From Agapetus fuscipes (taxonomy: Eukaryota; Arthropoda; Insecta; Trichoptera; Glossosomatidae): a stretch of DNA of 64,000 nt. Positions 33,001 through 45,000 of this stretch are shown one piece after another; the first letter of the stretch is position 1, and every line of letters begins with the position of its first letter. The stretch covers positions 15,375,960-15,439,959 of the forward strand of contig OX637333.1 of the NCBI GenBank assembly GCA_951799405.1. The letters are read 5' to 3'. A program made the position numbers and the translations under genes. Below the pieces are notes generated by a model, which ran no database searches, had not been told where the DNA came from, and saw nothing but the letters and a program-made list of their open reading frames with translations.

Positions 33001-36000
33001 GGTTCGGTGTCAAAGGCTCATCATATTTGGCATCCACTGATAAGTGAGTCTACGGGCGTGTCAACGGGCGAGTCAACAGGCAACAGAGAATTTAATTTTC
33101 AGTGTTTTCATAAATTTATTTAGTTTGCACAAACAATCCTAAATTGCCACCTTTATGTCTGTCCCCTTTTCTCATTTCTCTGTAGTTTATTGTTTTTAGA
33201 AATCATCACTCCAATAGCGTGCACACATAATTTGTTTGCAGACAAACAGACTCCAGCACGCTGAGTTCCCGCGCCCCCCGAGGCAGTGGCTACAGAGGCC
33301 TGAGGGTTAACTCTCGCCCGCGGCAGGCCTACGAGGCGGCCTCCGTCATCAGCTCTGACCTTGACTCTGCCAGCCTGTGTGACTCGGACGTCACCTCACG
33401 GCACACCCTGTCTCACGCCATCACAGACTGCAGCAGCGTCTCACAGTTGCAGGTAAACTTCTTCTCATTCAAGCCTCGGCCTCCATTAACTTGAGCTTCC
33501 ATCTGTCTCTGTCCTTCAGTTTGGCTCCTGCAGTAGCCGAGCTGCATCCGTTTTCATCCCACCATGTTGCAGGTATACCACCCACCCCAATTTAATCCCA
33601 GTCTATTCAAAACCAATATCAGTTGCCACTTTCTTTCAGTGTCCCAAAGGAAATACTACTCTAAGATTGTATTGAAATATGATTCTCTGTACTTCCCAGG
33701 ATATATTCTGACTTTATTTTATTGTACATCTTCAGGGTATGGGTCGCAAGCGCCCTCAACGACGCCGCAAGCTCCGGCCGGCGGCTGTGTCGCGCGCCAG
33801 CTCCTACTCCTCCATCTCAGACAGCACCATGTCCCTCAACATCATCACCGTCTCCCTCAACATGGACACCGTCAACTTCCTGGGCATTTCCATCGTGGGG
33901 CAGTCCAACAAGGGCGGAGACGGTGGCATCTACGTGGGCAGCATCATGAAGGGAGGGGCTGTGGCCCTGGACGGCAGGATAGAGCCCGGAGATATGATCC
34001 TACAGGTAACTTTTTCATATAGTAAATATGTTTTAAGAACTACTTGTAATTATATAACATCTTTAAATCATTCTGAAAATTAACAGGCTTGAATAAAGAC
34101 ATTGATAGGTTTCGCTGATTTTTTAGACGATGATGTGATAGTCTATAACCTATAATCTAAGTTGCAAAGAGATATTGACTTTTAAGGCTTATATTTAATT
34201 CACATCCACCGGCGAACACATCGCACCTTGAAAACCATATGGTTGTAACTGCAAATTTTTCGTGAAATGACCTTTGAATGCAGTTTAACAGCAAAAAAAA
34301 TTATCTTTTTAATGCTATATAACAGTATCTGCTACGACGTTTCAATTTTGATGTGAGACACATACGTCCCTATGGCTTTTTAAAGATCCATGAAATACTT
34401 TAAAAACCATAAAGCACTATCTGCAGTTATGGTCCTATGGTTTTAAAATAGTTTTGAAAATACAGAACAATACGACCATATCAGCAGTTACGGCTAAATG
34501 GTTCTTCCATACCTGGCAACATTGCATCTAGCAACACTAGATGCAATGTTGCTGTGATTTTGTCAGTTAGTTATGTGGTGTGTTTATAATGGTTTGACTA
34601 GCTAAAAACTAACAGTTTTGACCATGAACGCAAGAAGACTTGAGTTTTTAAAATCGTTACGAGAAAATATATCATCTACGAACGAAATATACAATCTGAC
34701 CGGTCCGTAACTCAGTGGTAACACTTCGGACTCTGAATGGGAAGGTTGTGGGTTCGATTCCCGGCGGAGCACAAAAAATATACCATTTATATTTTCAAAT
34801 TTGCTCTTCGCCGGGTTGAAAAATTCATAAAACCTTTACCAATGACCAGTCACCAAAGGGCCATCCAGCCTTACAGCAACTGGGTCTTGCTTGAGAATTG
34901 GCGCTTTGTAGCGACGACGATCAAGCTCGTGAAAAGGTCGATAGCTTAATTGGTAGGAATGCTTGCATTTCATGCCGAGAGCAAGGGTTGAAGTTGAATG
35001 CAAGAAATATAGAGTTTGCAAGCGTAATTTTACAGCTACTCTCGGTATAAGTGACAAGATCATAGCAAATGTGCAACGCCGTACTGTAGATGGTTTCATT
35101 GCAAAGGATAAGCGAGGAACTCACAATAATCGCAAAAAGATAGACGAGGATCTGAAAGAAATAATAAGAGGTTACATTAACTCGATTCCACGTGTAGAGT
35201 CTCATTACCTGAGAAATCAAACCAGCCGAGAATTCATCAGTGGTGAAAGAACACTTGCAGACATCTATCGAGACTACGTTACATTTTGTAAAGAAAAAGG
35301 TTCAGAGTTCGGAAATTACGTTACATTTCGAAATATATTCAACACAGAGTTCAATATTAGTTTTTTCCAACCAAAAAAAGATCTCTGTTCACTCTGTGAA
35401 AACTACAAAAATGCAACTGACAAAATCCACTTAACAGCGTCCTACAATGCCCACCGTCAACAAGTTAACCTCAGCAAAAAGAGAAAGAAAATGACTCAAA
35501 ATCCGCAAAAACTAACTAACTAACTAACTGCATAACTGCTTGTTTTGATTTACAAGCAGTGCTACCCACGCCCTCAGGTGAAGTGTCCTTGTTTTATTAC
35601 AAGAGGAGACTATCTACATTCAATTTCACCATATTTGACATGACTTGTAATGCTGGACACTGCTACCTCTGGTATGAGGGTATCGCTCATCGTGGTCCGA
35701 ACGAAATAGCATCCTGCTTATTAAAGTTTTTCACAAACCATGCTAGTGGGAAAGAAATCATCCTGTACTCCGACAACTGCAGCGGACAAAATAAAAACAA
35801 ATTTATTATTTTTTGTATTGTTTGTGTATTAACACTGTGAAAATTCATATTGTTTAATTTATAATTTTTTTGAATGAATTCAAAACAAAACACTGTTTAT
35901 TTTCACAATAAAATTTATTTTAAAAATATTAAAATCTTTAAAACAAATTTAAAAGGTTTGTAATTTGTTTTAAAGATTTTAATCTTTTTAAAATAAATTT

Positions 36001-39000
36001 TATTGTGAAAATAAACAGTGTTTTGTTTTGAATTCATTCAAAAAAATTATAAATTAAACAAATTTATTGTTTGTCTGTATCTATATGCAGTACAAAAATT
36101 AGATACACCCAAAATAACGCACAAATTTCTCATAACAGGACACTCACAGAATGAAGGTGATAATATGCACTCGTTAATAGAAAAGCAAAAAAAAGGGCAC
36201 TAAAAGGAGGATCTATTTACGTCCCGGCGCAATTGGTTACAGTCGTCCAAACGGCTAAGAAAACTGGCGAACCGTATCAAATAAATGAAATCAGCACGTC
36301 AGACATCCTGGACTTCAAAAAACTGTGTGGGGAAATGGGTAAGAACTACAACACCGATGAACAAGGAAACCAAGTCCTTTGAAACGATATAAAAGTAATC
36401 AAAGTTGAAAAGACATTGAAAAATCAATTCCAAATAAAAACAAGCTATGAAGAAGTTGAGTATAGAACCATCAACATAAGACGCAGACAGCGAGGAAATT
36501 TTTCAAGCATGGAACTAAGCAAAGCATATTCACGTCCACCAGGAATATCAAATCTAAAAAAAAAGGATGTGATCTCACTTTGTAACGCAAACGTCATTCA
36601 AGAACACTACCACAAGTTCTATCAAGACTTGAACGTGATGAACGGGGAAGAAATCACTGAAGCAAATGAATAATAATGATAAAATATTATCATAGTTGAT
36701 GATAGTTAAGGTTCCAGGTTTTTTTATCGTAGTTCTAGGTACATTCAATGTTATGACAACTATGTAAACTTGGCTTGAAATAAAAATATTCATTACTTTT
36801 CTGCTGTTTTATTTGGAGTCATAATACCATACCCGCCAACAATATAATTTTTTTTTAAAACCAGATGGTCATATGTGCTAAATTACCTACTTCCTAAAGT
36901 AAAACTTAAATACTTCGTAATTCATACTAAAGTTCTTAAAATAAACATTATAATGTAAAAATATCAAGTTTATAGCTCCATTATAGCTTCATTTATATAA
37001 TTATAAGAAATAATATAAAATTAAAACGCTCATAACTCAGAATGTTCATATTTGCACCTACGACACTATGGTTTTCACGGTGCGACATGTAAGTTACGTG
37101 TAAACACGATTGTACAATGTACATGCAGCATGTGCATTTACAAAAAAAGCAAACCTTATGTGAACATAAGAACAGAAACCGGGATGGCATTGGCATAAGT
37201 GAACCAGCATGGGGGTCAGCCTCATCCCAACCTATAAGTCAAGGAACATACTATAAATATATGTATTAAGAATTTCAGTAATTTTCTCCTTTTATATTTC
37301 CTTGATAAATTCACTAAGTCTAGTGTTCATCACCCACTCCTTTGCAATCCCCTGTCACTGTGTTACATTCTCTTGTTATTTTTTGCCTGTGCCAAACTGT
37401 TAACATACTGAAATGATGTTTTGACTGCAGGTGAACGACGTGAACTTTGAGAACATGAGCAATGACGAAGCAGTGCGGGTGCTGCGTGAGGTGGTGCAAA
37501 AGCCCGGCCCCATTAAGCTGGTGGTGGCCAAGTGCTGGGACCCCAACCCCAAGGGCTACTTCACCATACCCAGGACGGAGCCCGTGAGGCCCATCGACCC
37601 AGGTCAGCCACATCACATGCAAGCATACTTTCTCAGCCTATCCACCTCTTTCTATCTCTTATATTTTAAGGCTGTCAGTTCTGTCGTCGCTGTCGCTGGT
37701 ATGGTTGAGCGGATAAGGTGTTGGCACTCGAATTTGTGTTATTGAAACAATGGCAAGTTTGAATCCCGTCATCTACTTTTGACAGTAACTTTGACCCTGG
37801 TTCAATAGATGTCATTCGTTAATTATGATTTAGCAATTCATTCAAGTATAATGAATTATTAATTGAAGATGTTAATATCCTGTTTCTTACCAGGCAAAAT
37901 AGGGGTTAGTGAATTGTATTTTTTTTAGTAGGTACTTAATCTAATCTAATCTAATCTAAGCTGCAAAGATATATATCATTTAAGATTCATACTAAATGCA
38001 TTCCCACAAGCAGATTTAGCAGACTTAGCAGACTTAGCAGACTTAGCAGACTTAGAAGCAGACTTAGGTTTAGGAATATGTTTTTTTTAAGACCCCATAG
38101 AGTGAATTAGTCCAAAATGCTGTTCTGGGTTTTAAATGTCCATTATGTTTACTTTTTTTTAAAAATCTGTTACTGTCAGAATAAAACACGTTGCACACGA
38201 CTGCACACGATTGCATAACATTGAGGATTCCCGTTTTAATACATTGTGGGTGCGTGTGTATATCTCTTCTGTTATCAGATTTTATGCATGCGTATACCGC
38301 TCCCCTAACTCGAGTACATCAGACACATCTTCGCTGTTTGAGTACTTAGAACAATCTGTGGCTACTCTTTGGCTTCGTCACCCATCCGCGGAGATCGTGA
38401 TCCTCGGGGACTTCAATGTCCACAATGTTTCATGGTTGAAATGTTCTGGATCCACTGACTCCGCCGGAACTTTGGCTGAACACTTTGCAAGCTTCCACAG
38501 CTTCTCCCAGCTTGTTTCTGATACAACAAGAATCCCCGATGTTCAAGGGCATCGTTCCAACCTCCTTGACTTATTTCTTACAAATAAACCACATGCGTAT
38601 AAGGTAAGGGTCACGGCCGCTCTCGGATCATCTGATCACTGCCTGGTGACAACGTCCACTTCTGTCACTTCACCCCGCCCACTGCTCGAGAAGACCAGTA
38701 GGAAAATGTGGCATTATAAGTCGGGACGGGGATCCAACTGGGACGGCACAAAGAAATACTATAAAGATCTTCCTTGGAACAAAATTTGCAATGAGCATAA
38801 TGACCCCTCTTCATGTTCTAACGAACTCGTTAAGTTAATCCAATGTGGAATGGAAAACTTCATTCCATCCACAAACAAACCCTTGCGGTCTAAAACCAAT
38901 CCTTGGTTTAATCAAGAATGCTCGGTTGTGGTCAAACGCAAAATTTCTGCATAGCAAACTTTGACCAAATCAAACACCACTTCAAATAAAATAAATTGTA

Positions 39001-42000
39001 CAGTGGACTGCACAGGACTTCATAGCACAAAATACGGTCATGTTTAGGTCATAGCCAATTTTCATAACAAAACATTTAGTTGTGTGTAAGTAATGAAGCT
39101 AATCTTTTTAAGCAATCGTCTTTTTGCAGTATTATCATTGATCCCGTTTGTATAAAAACTAAAACTTTGTTTGGTGGGTACCTATACTTTTCATTGATAT
39201 TTTGGAAAGTTATGATTGATTATTATATGGGTACAACTTACTAGATTTTAAGACTCGTAGCCTAGTATTTTATATTAGGCGTTTTAGTACCAAGAATATT
39301 ACAATTATTTTTGTATTAAAATTTGTCACTTTGTATGGTGGCTACACCTTATAATATTTATTTGAAAAAAGTAATGATTAATGTATGTAGGTATATTTAA
39401 GAGCTTTCCAATTGTAGAACATTATTTTTTAGTTAACCCGTTCTCTGCCGGGAAAATTTAAAATATTGTATTCTCTTGTATGGCAACCCCCAAAACAAAG
39501 AGTATTAAGAGGCAATGCTTATAGTTGTTTTATAGCAATTGATGTAGAGAATTGTTATGTAGCTTTATTTATGGGTATTAGACGTTTTGCTACCAAAAAT
39601 ATTACAATAATTTTTTGTATGACAATTTGTCACTTAGTATGGTGGCTATAATTTATAATCTTTTTTTGAAAAAAGTAATGATTCATATATGTAGGTATAT
39701 ATAAACGCTTTTCAATTGTTGAACACTATTTTTTAGTTAACCCTTTCTCTGCCGAGAAATTTATCATTTTTTTTTTCTCTAGTATGGCAACCCCCAAAAC
39801 AAAGTAAATTATGAGGCAATGGTTATTGTTGTTACATAGCAGTATTATAATGAGGATTATGCAGAAAAAATAAAGAAAATCGTAGGAGCCGTTTTTGAGA
39901 AAATCTCATTTGAAATTTTCAGCTGTTCGGAAGCCATCTTTAATTTTCTAAAATTTGAAAAATGTTTCACTATGAGCTATAGTGATTACAAAGTTCTTTC
40001 TGATAAAGTTAAGAAACATAAAAGTTTTTTACGTTCTGATGGGTTTTTGTAGCCTTTTAATTTCAATTTTTGATATCATGTAAACGGCCCTTTATGTTTT
40101 TATTTTCAAAATTTTTATTTAATTTTTATATAGAATTTGATGTTACGTATAATTTTGTAGAACATATCTTTTTTGTCAATGCTGACACTTCTGAGAAAAT
40201 CACAATTGTTTATTTTTTTCATATCGCAACTCATAGACGCAGATTAGTAAAAATGTTGCCATAACTAAATTTGATAAGAATGTATCAAGCAACTACTTTA
40301 CTGAAAATTTAAAAAAAATCGTTAGAGCCGTTTTTGAGAAAATCGCATTTGAATTTTTCTCCTCTTTGGAAGCCATCTTGAATTCTCAAAATAGTGAAAA
40401 ACAAGTTATAGCACAAAGAAGTTTTTAAATTTTTCTTTCTTGTGTACCTAAAAAAAGTTTTACAAAATTGCGTTTTTGTGGGTCTTTTTAATATTTTAGA
40501 TGAAAATTTTGAGATCGTGTAAACGGTACTTTAAGTAGAAAAAAAATTATAGTATTCTTTAGTTTTTTGTAGAAATTAATATTGCGCGTAATATTGTAGA
40601 AAAATTTTTTTCTGTCAACCCAGCCATTTCCGAGATAATCACTATCGTTTTTTTCTTTCATATGGCAGCTCATAGACGCAAGTTGAGAAGAGTGTTGCCA
40701 TAACAAATTTTCTTCGCGACAATTTAAGCAACGACCACACTGAAATTTTAAAGAAAATCGTTAGAGCCGTTTTTGAGAAATGTACAATTTTATGTTTTTT
40801 TTGTATGGCAGCCATCTTGAATTTTCAGGGTGGTGCCATGCCAGTCGGCCCATCAAAATCTGTGGTTGTCAATTCTCCAAATCCAAAAATTGGTGTCTCT
40901 ACGATCAGTAGTTTCGGCTGGGACATACACTCATACGGACGGACGGACGGACGGACGGACGGACGGACGGACGGACGGACGGACGGACGGACGGACGGAC
41001 GGACAGGTTCGACAAATTAGGTTTTTTTGCATGTCCTGGTGCAGGACAACTCATTTCCGTTGAAACCTCATTTTTTTTTTTTCGGACGAATACAATACTT
41101 TATAACAGTCCTTCGGACTGCTATAAAGTAAAAACCTTCAACAAAGTGTCCAAAGAGTGTAAAGCCACCATTAATAGAGCTAAACTTGATCACGTATGTC
41201 CAAGAAGTTGAGTGACCAACTTGATTCTGTGCAAAGGAGGGCAGTGAGATTGATCAATGATCCTTCTCTGACATACGATCTGCAGCCGCTCCAGCACAGA
41301 AGAAAAGTTGGAATGCTCAGTCTTTTTTTATCGATATTACCACGGAGCTTGTTCTAATGAGCTCCATTCATTAATCCCTCCCCCTCGCATTTCAGAAAGG
41401 GAAACTCGTAGTACGACTCTCATTCATCCCTTAGCAGTCGATCTCAAAACTATGAGAACTTGGCTTTTCATGACTCATTCTTTTGCCAAACTACCCGTTT
41501 ATGCAATGGTCTACCAGTATCTGTGTTCCCTTCCCAATTTAATCCGGTTTTATTCAAAACCAACATCAATCACCACTTCCTTGCAGCGCCTCACGATAGA
41601 AGCAAGAACTCAAGCAACACCTCTGCGGCACCCTTCCAGGGTGACATAGACCCCCAAGACTTTTAAGAATTGGGGAGCCTCCCGCACAAGATTCCTTAAA
41701 AAAAAGAAAATAATAAAGAAATGTATAATTTACAGATTACTTGTTTCCAAAAATAATATACAAGTTGTAGCTACCATTAAAACGCAACTAAGCTACACAT
41801 ATAGTGTAACTTCTTACCTGCGTTATCCCTGAAGGGGTCGCATGTGGCGCTTTGGGACCTATTTATTTTTACAGGTAAGGGGGCCGGCCTCACACCAACC
41901 ACTTTCAGTTTAAGTGGGGGGTTTCCCAGCTCCCGGGGGGGCTGGTTCTCATTTCTTGTGAAGGCTGAGTAAACCTTTTGAGATCGAACCCTTGCTCTCG

Positions 42001-45000
42001 GCATTGAATGCAAGCATTGTACCAATTGAGCTATCAACCTTGTTTACGAGCCTGATCGTCGTCTCTACAAAGCGCCAATTCTCAAGCAAGACCCAGTTGC
42101 TGTAAGGCTGGATGGACCTATGGTGACCGGTCATTGGTAAAGGTTTTATGAATTTTTCAACCCAGCAAAGAGCAAATTTGAAAATATAAATGGTATATTT
42201 TTTGTGCTCCGCCGGGAATCGAACCCACAACCTTCCCATTCAGAGTCCGCAGTGTTACCACTGAGCTACGACCGGTCAGCCATTAAAACCATACCCTTAA
42301 AACTTTTATTGTGGTGCTTCCTTTATCCAAGGCAGTTGAGAAAGTAATCTTTCGTATTTTGGCCAGTTCACGTGAGTTTGACATTTTATACCTACAAAAC
42401 TTGATTTTACAACATAGGGGTTCTTGATTTTGGCACCTGGCAGCTCTATATGCATGATGCTTGTATTTACGTTTTTCAATTGTCTCACCAGGCAGTCCTT
42501 GCACACTGCCTTGGATAAAGGAAGCACCACAATAAAAGCTTTAATGGTAAAACTTGTATATTGTGATAGCTGTCCTGTTATCCAAGGCAGTTGAGACATG
42601 TTTGTTATCGCCAGGTGTGAGCTTTGTATTATCAATTGTGATCTATGGGTTGAAAGAGACCCGCTAGAGAAGATGATGGGCCAGCGGATGGCTCGTTGTC
42701 GTCAGTTAGCAATTCTCTCTGATAAAATTTGGCTGACTGAAATGTTGTTAACCGAAAAGTCGTTGGCCGAAATGTTGTATGGTCGAAGTGTCGTTGACCG
42801 ACTTGTCGTGTGAAATGAAAGTGAATTGAAAGTATTTTTAATCGTTTGGACTAACTTTAATAGTTTTGTTTTCAAATATGTTGTATTTTTTAATAAAAAA
42901 AAGTATATGTAAAAAAAGAAAACAATCAATGTAAAAAATTAAAAATATACATTGTCAACCGGATTCGAACCTATCACCTTTGCGTGGCAGTCTGCTACGC
43001 AAGCCGTTAGGTCAGAGCTTCCACGGCCGGATGGAAGAAAATAAAGATTCATAAAGCGTAACAAATAATAAAAAAGGTTTGTGTCCAAGATAAAATACTC
43101 GTAGACCATCGCATCGGTCGCGTCGGCGCAAACAATGGCGCAAAAATTGAAATTTACACATAATTTAATGACCGAAATGAATACCTTAGCGATTTCAGAT
43201 TGATTCCATATTAGAATAGCGCAATCAACATATTATTTTCAATGCATTAAAAGTTTCGAAGGAAGTAAAACTACAGTAGTTTTTCATATTTGCCTGACGG
43301 ATTGCCCCATACATTTTTGATGCGTACCATCTATGATTTTTTTTTTTTTTGGGTAGTACGAGTCGCCACCTCAAGCTTATTAATTGTAAGACCTTGTTTA
43401 GCCACCACAGCAACCCCACCGTGATTAGTAAAGTTAATACTTTCTCTAGTTCTACCAGCTGGTTTTCTGGCTACTTCCACCATGTCGTAGCCCAAACTTC
43501 TGAGGGTTCTCAATGATGCAGATTCATAGTTCTCGTGCCACTTCTCAGTGAGGGCAAGCAGGTCCAGCTGTTTGTCGCGGAACAGTTCATGTATTTCTTC
43601 CACCTTGTTATTAATGGATCTCGCATTCCAGGAACCCAGTTTAATTGTTCCATTCAGTTTTGGCGCCACATGTTGTTGAACAGGATCCTGGTAGGCGTTT
43701 ATGTTACCTTCATGTTGAGAATTTTTGTTACGAACGGTTTTACCTCCTCGACGTCCTCTAGCCCTACGTTTTTTAATAGATGCTGGCCCTTCATTGAAAA
43801 TGCTCCATTTTTTCAGCAAACATATTGTACCTTGGCTAGTTCGTACTGCATAACGACGTAGTTTTAGTAATTCCTCCACTTGGTGGGAGTACATCATGCA
43901 AGGTGGGATTCAAGTAAGTAATTAGCAATAAAAGCACCATCAATCTTCCATATTCCCAATAAGTGATTGCACAAGAAGCGTAGTTGAGACATTCGCCACT
44001 AGCAGCACCGTCGGCCATGCGGCAACGCGTGGTAACAGATGAAGACAAGATGGCGACACACAAAAACAACACGGAAAGTCAATGTTCAAACAAATTATCC
44101 TAAGAATACAGGTACTTCAAGGTTTTTGCACCGATTATCACTCTCTTAACACTCTAACACACCATTCACGTTTAACATGATAGGGCAGTAGAGTGAATAA
44201 CACTCATAAACATTCAAACCTCATTTTCAAAGACGCACTCTTTACATAGGTCCGTTGCTTACGGAAGCGCCAGGACAATTGTGCAAATGAACATAGCAGC
44301 ATACTTAGCAAGTTTTAGCCAGCCAGTTAGAATATGAACAAATAAATAAAGTGGAAATATATCTGCAGAGGTACTGGCCACCCCTAGCGGAATAATGACT
44401 GGATAAAAGTTGCAACCCAAAAAATATTAAGAACTCATGCTTTAGTCATTGAGGACGTTGCTCATATATTTTGAAGCATTCTATTAATATTCTTATTATT
44501 AAACTATTTTGTGGTTTGATTACCCTGCTTTAAAATATGAGAAACATTTATTGTTGTTCCAAGACCTGTACATACATACAGGGTGACTGGTAATTCGACC
44601 TATTCCTTGAAAGGGGTTATACTAGGGTCTTTTTGAAACATTTTTGACCAAGTTATATAGGGGTCGAAATTCACTCATTTTTGAGTTATTTAAATTTTTA
44701 GGTTTTTTTGAAAATTGACCATTTTTCGACCTAAAACTTATGATTGTGAAATTTGGTCTTAATTTTGTGCAACAAATAAGTGTTTTTCTCATAGCTGATA
44801 AATGAGCAACTACTGTTAGCTAAAATTCAGGTGAAAAAATCCCAAAACCTCCAAAATAAAAGGTTTTCAACCCCAATTTTTTTTTTGTTTTTTTATAATT
44901 TTTTCAATCCAAAGAGGATAACTCAAAAAAATGATAACACACTTGGCGTACAAACTGCAGAAATAACTTCCTCATCTCATAAGCTTTCAAAAATAGTGCA

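Larger units (their letters stand above)
34624..36673 (+). pseudogene. DDE-like transposase of an unassigned insect element, interrupted
   Basis: Begins [16 protein letters not shown] at 34624, is cut by a SINE dimer, resumes [18 protein letters not shown] and [15 protein letters not shown], then [20 protein letters not shown] (a Cys pair), [27 protein letters not shown], and [13 protein letters not shown] with a candidate catalytic Asp. A foldback insertion follows, then [19 protein letters not shown] (candidate acidic residues) and a C-terminus ending at 36673. Several stops (about 35521, 36203, 36381) show it is dead. I know this as a widespread insect mobile-element protein but cannot name the superfamily with confidence. 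Confidence 0.75.
38180..41712 (+). mobile_element. CR1/jockey-like LINE, RT domain missing, split by a hairpin element
   Basis: The endonuclease part (38180-38985) and C-terminal part with 3' UTR (41132-41712) surround hairpin element copy 4. Between them the LINE itself lacks the reverse transcriptase: the segment after INRAKLDH jumps to [14 protein letters not shown]. It ends in an A-rich tail at about 41696. Confidence 0.8.

Noticed and set aside
32926..33043. An extra in-frame dsh coding exon
   Set aside because: In the phase set by exon 1 it hits a TGA, and exons 1 and 2 already join perfectly at Arg105.
33564..34022. 152-codon frame overlapping dsh exon 3
   Set aside because: Wrong frame across the exon; the GC-rich exon leaves a Pro/Gln/His-rich shadow frame open. 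The real product is the PDZ frame.
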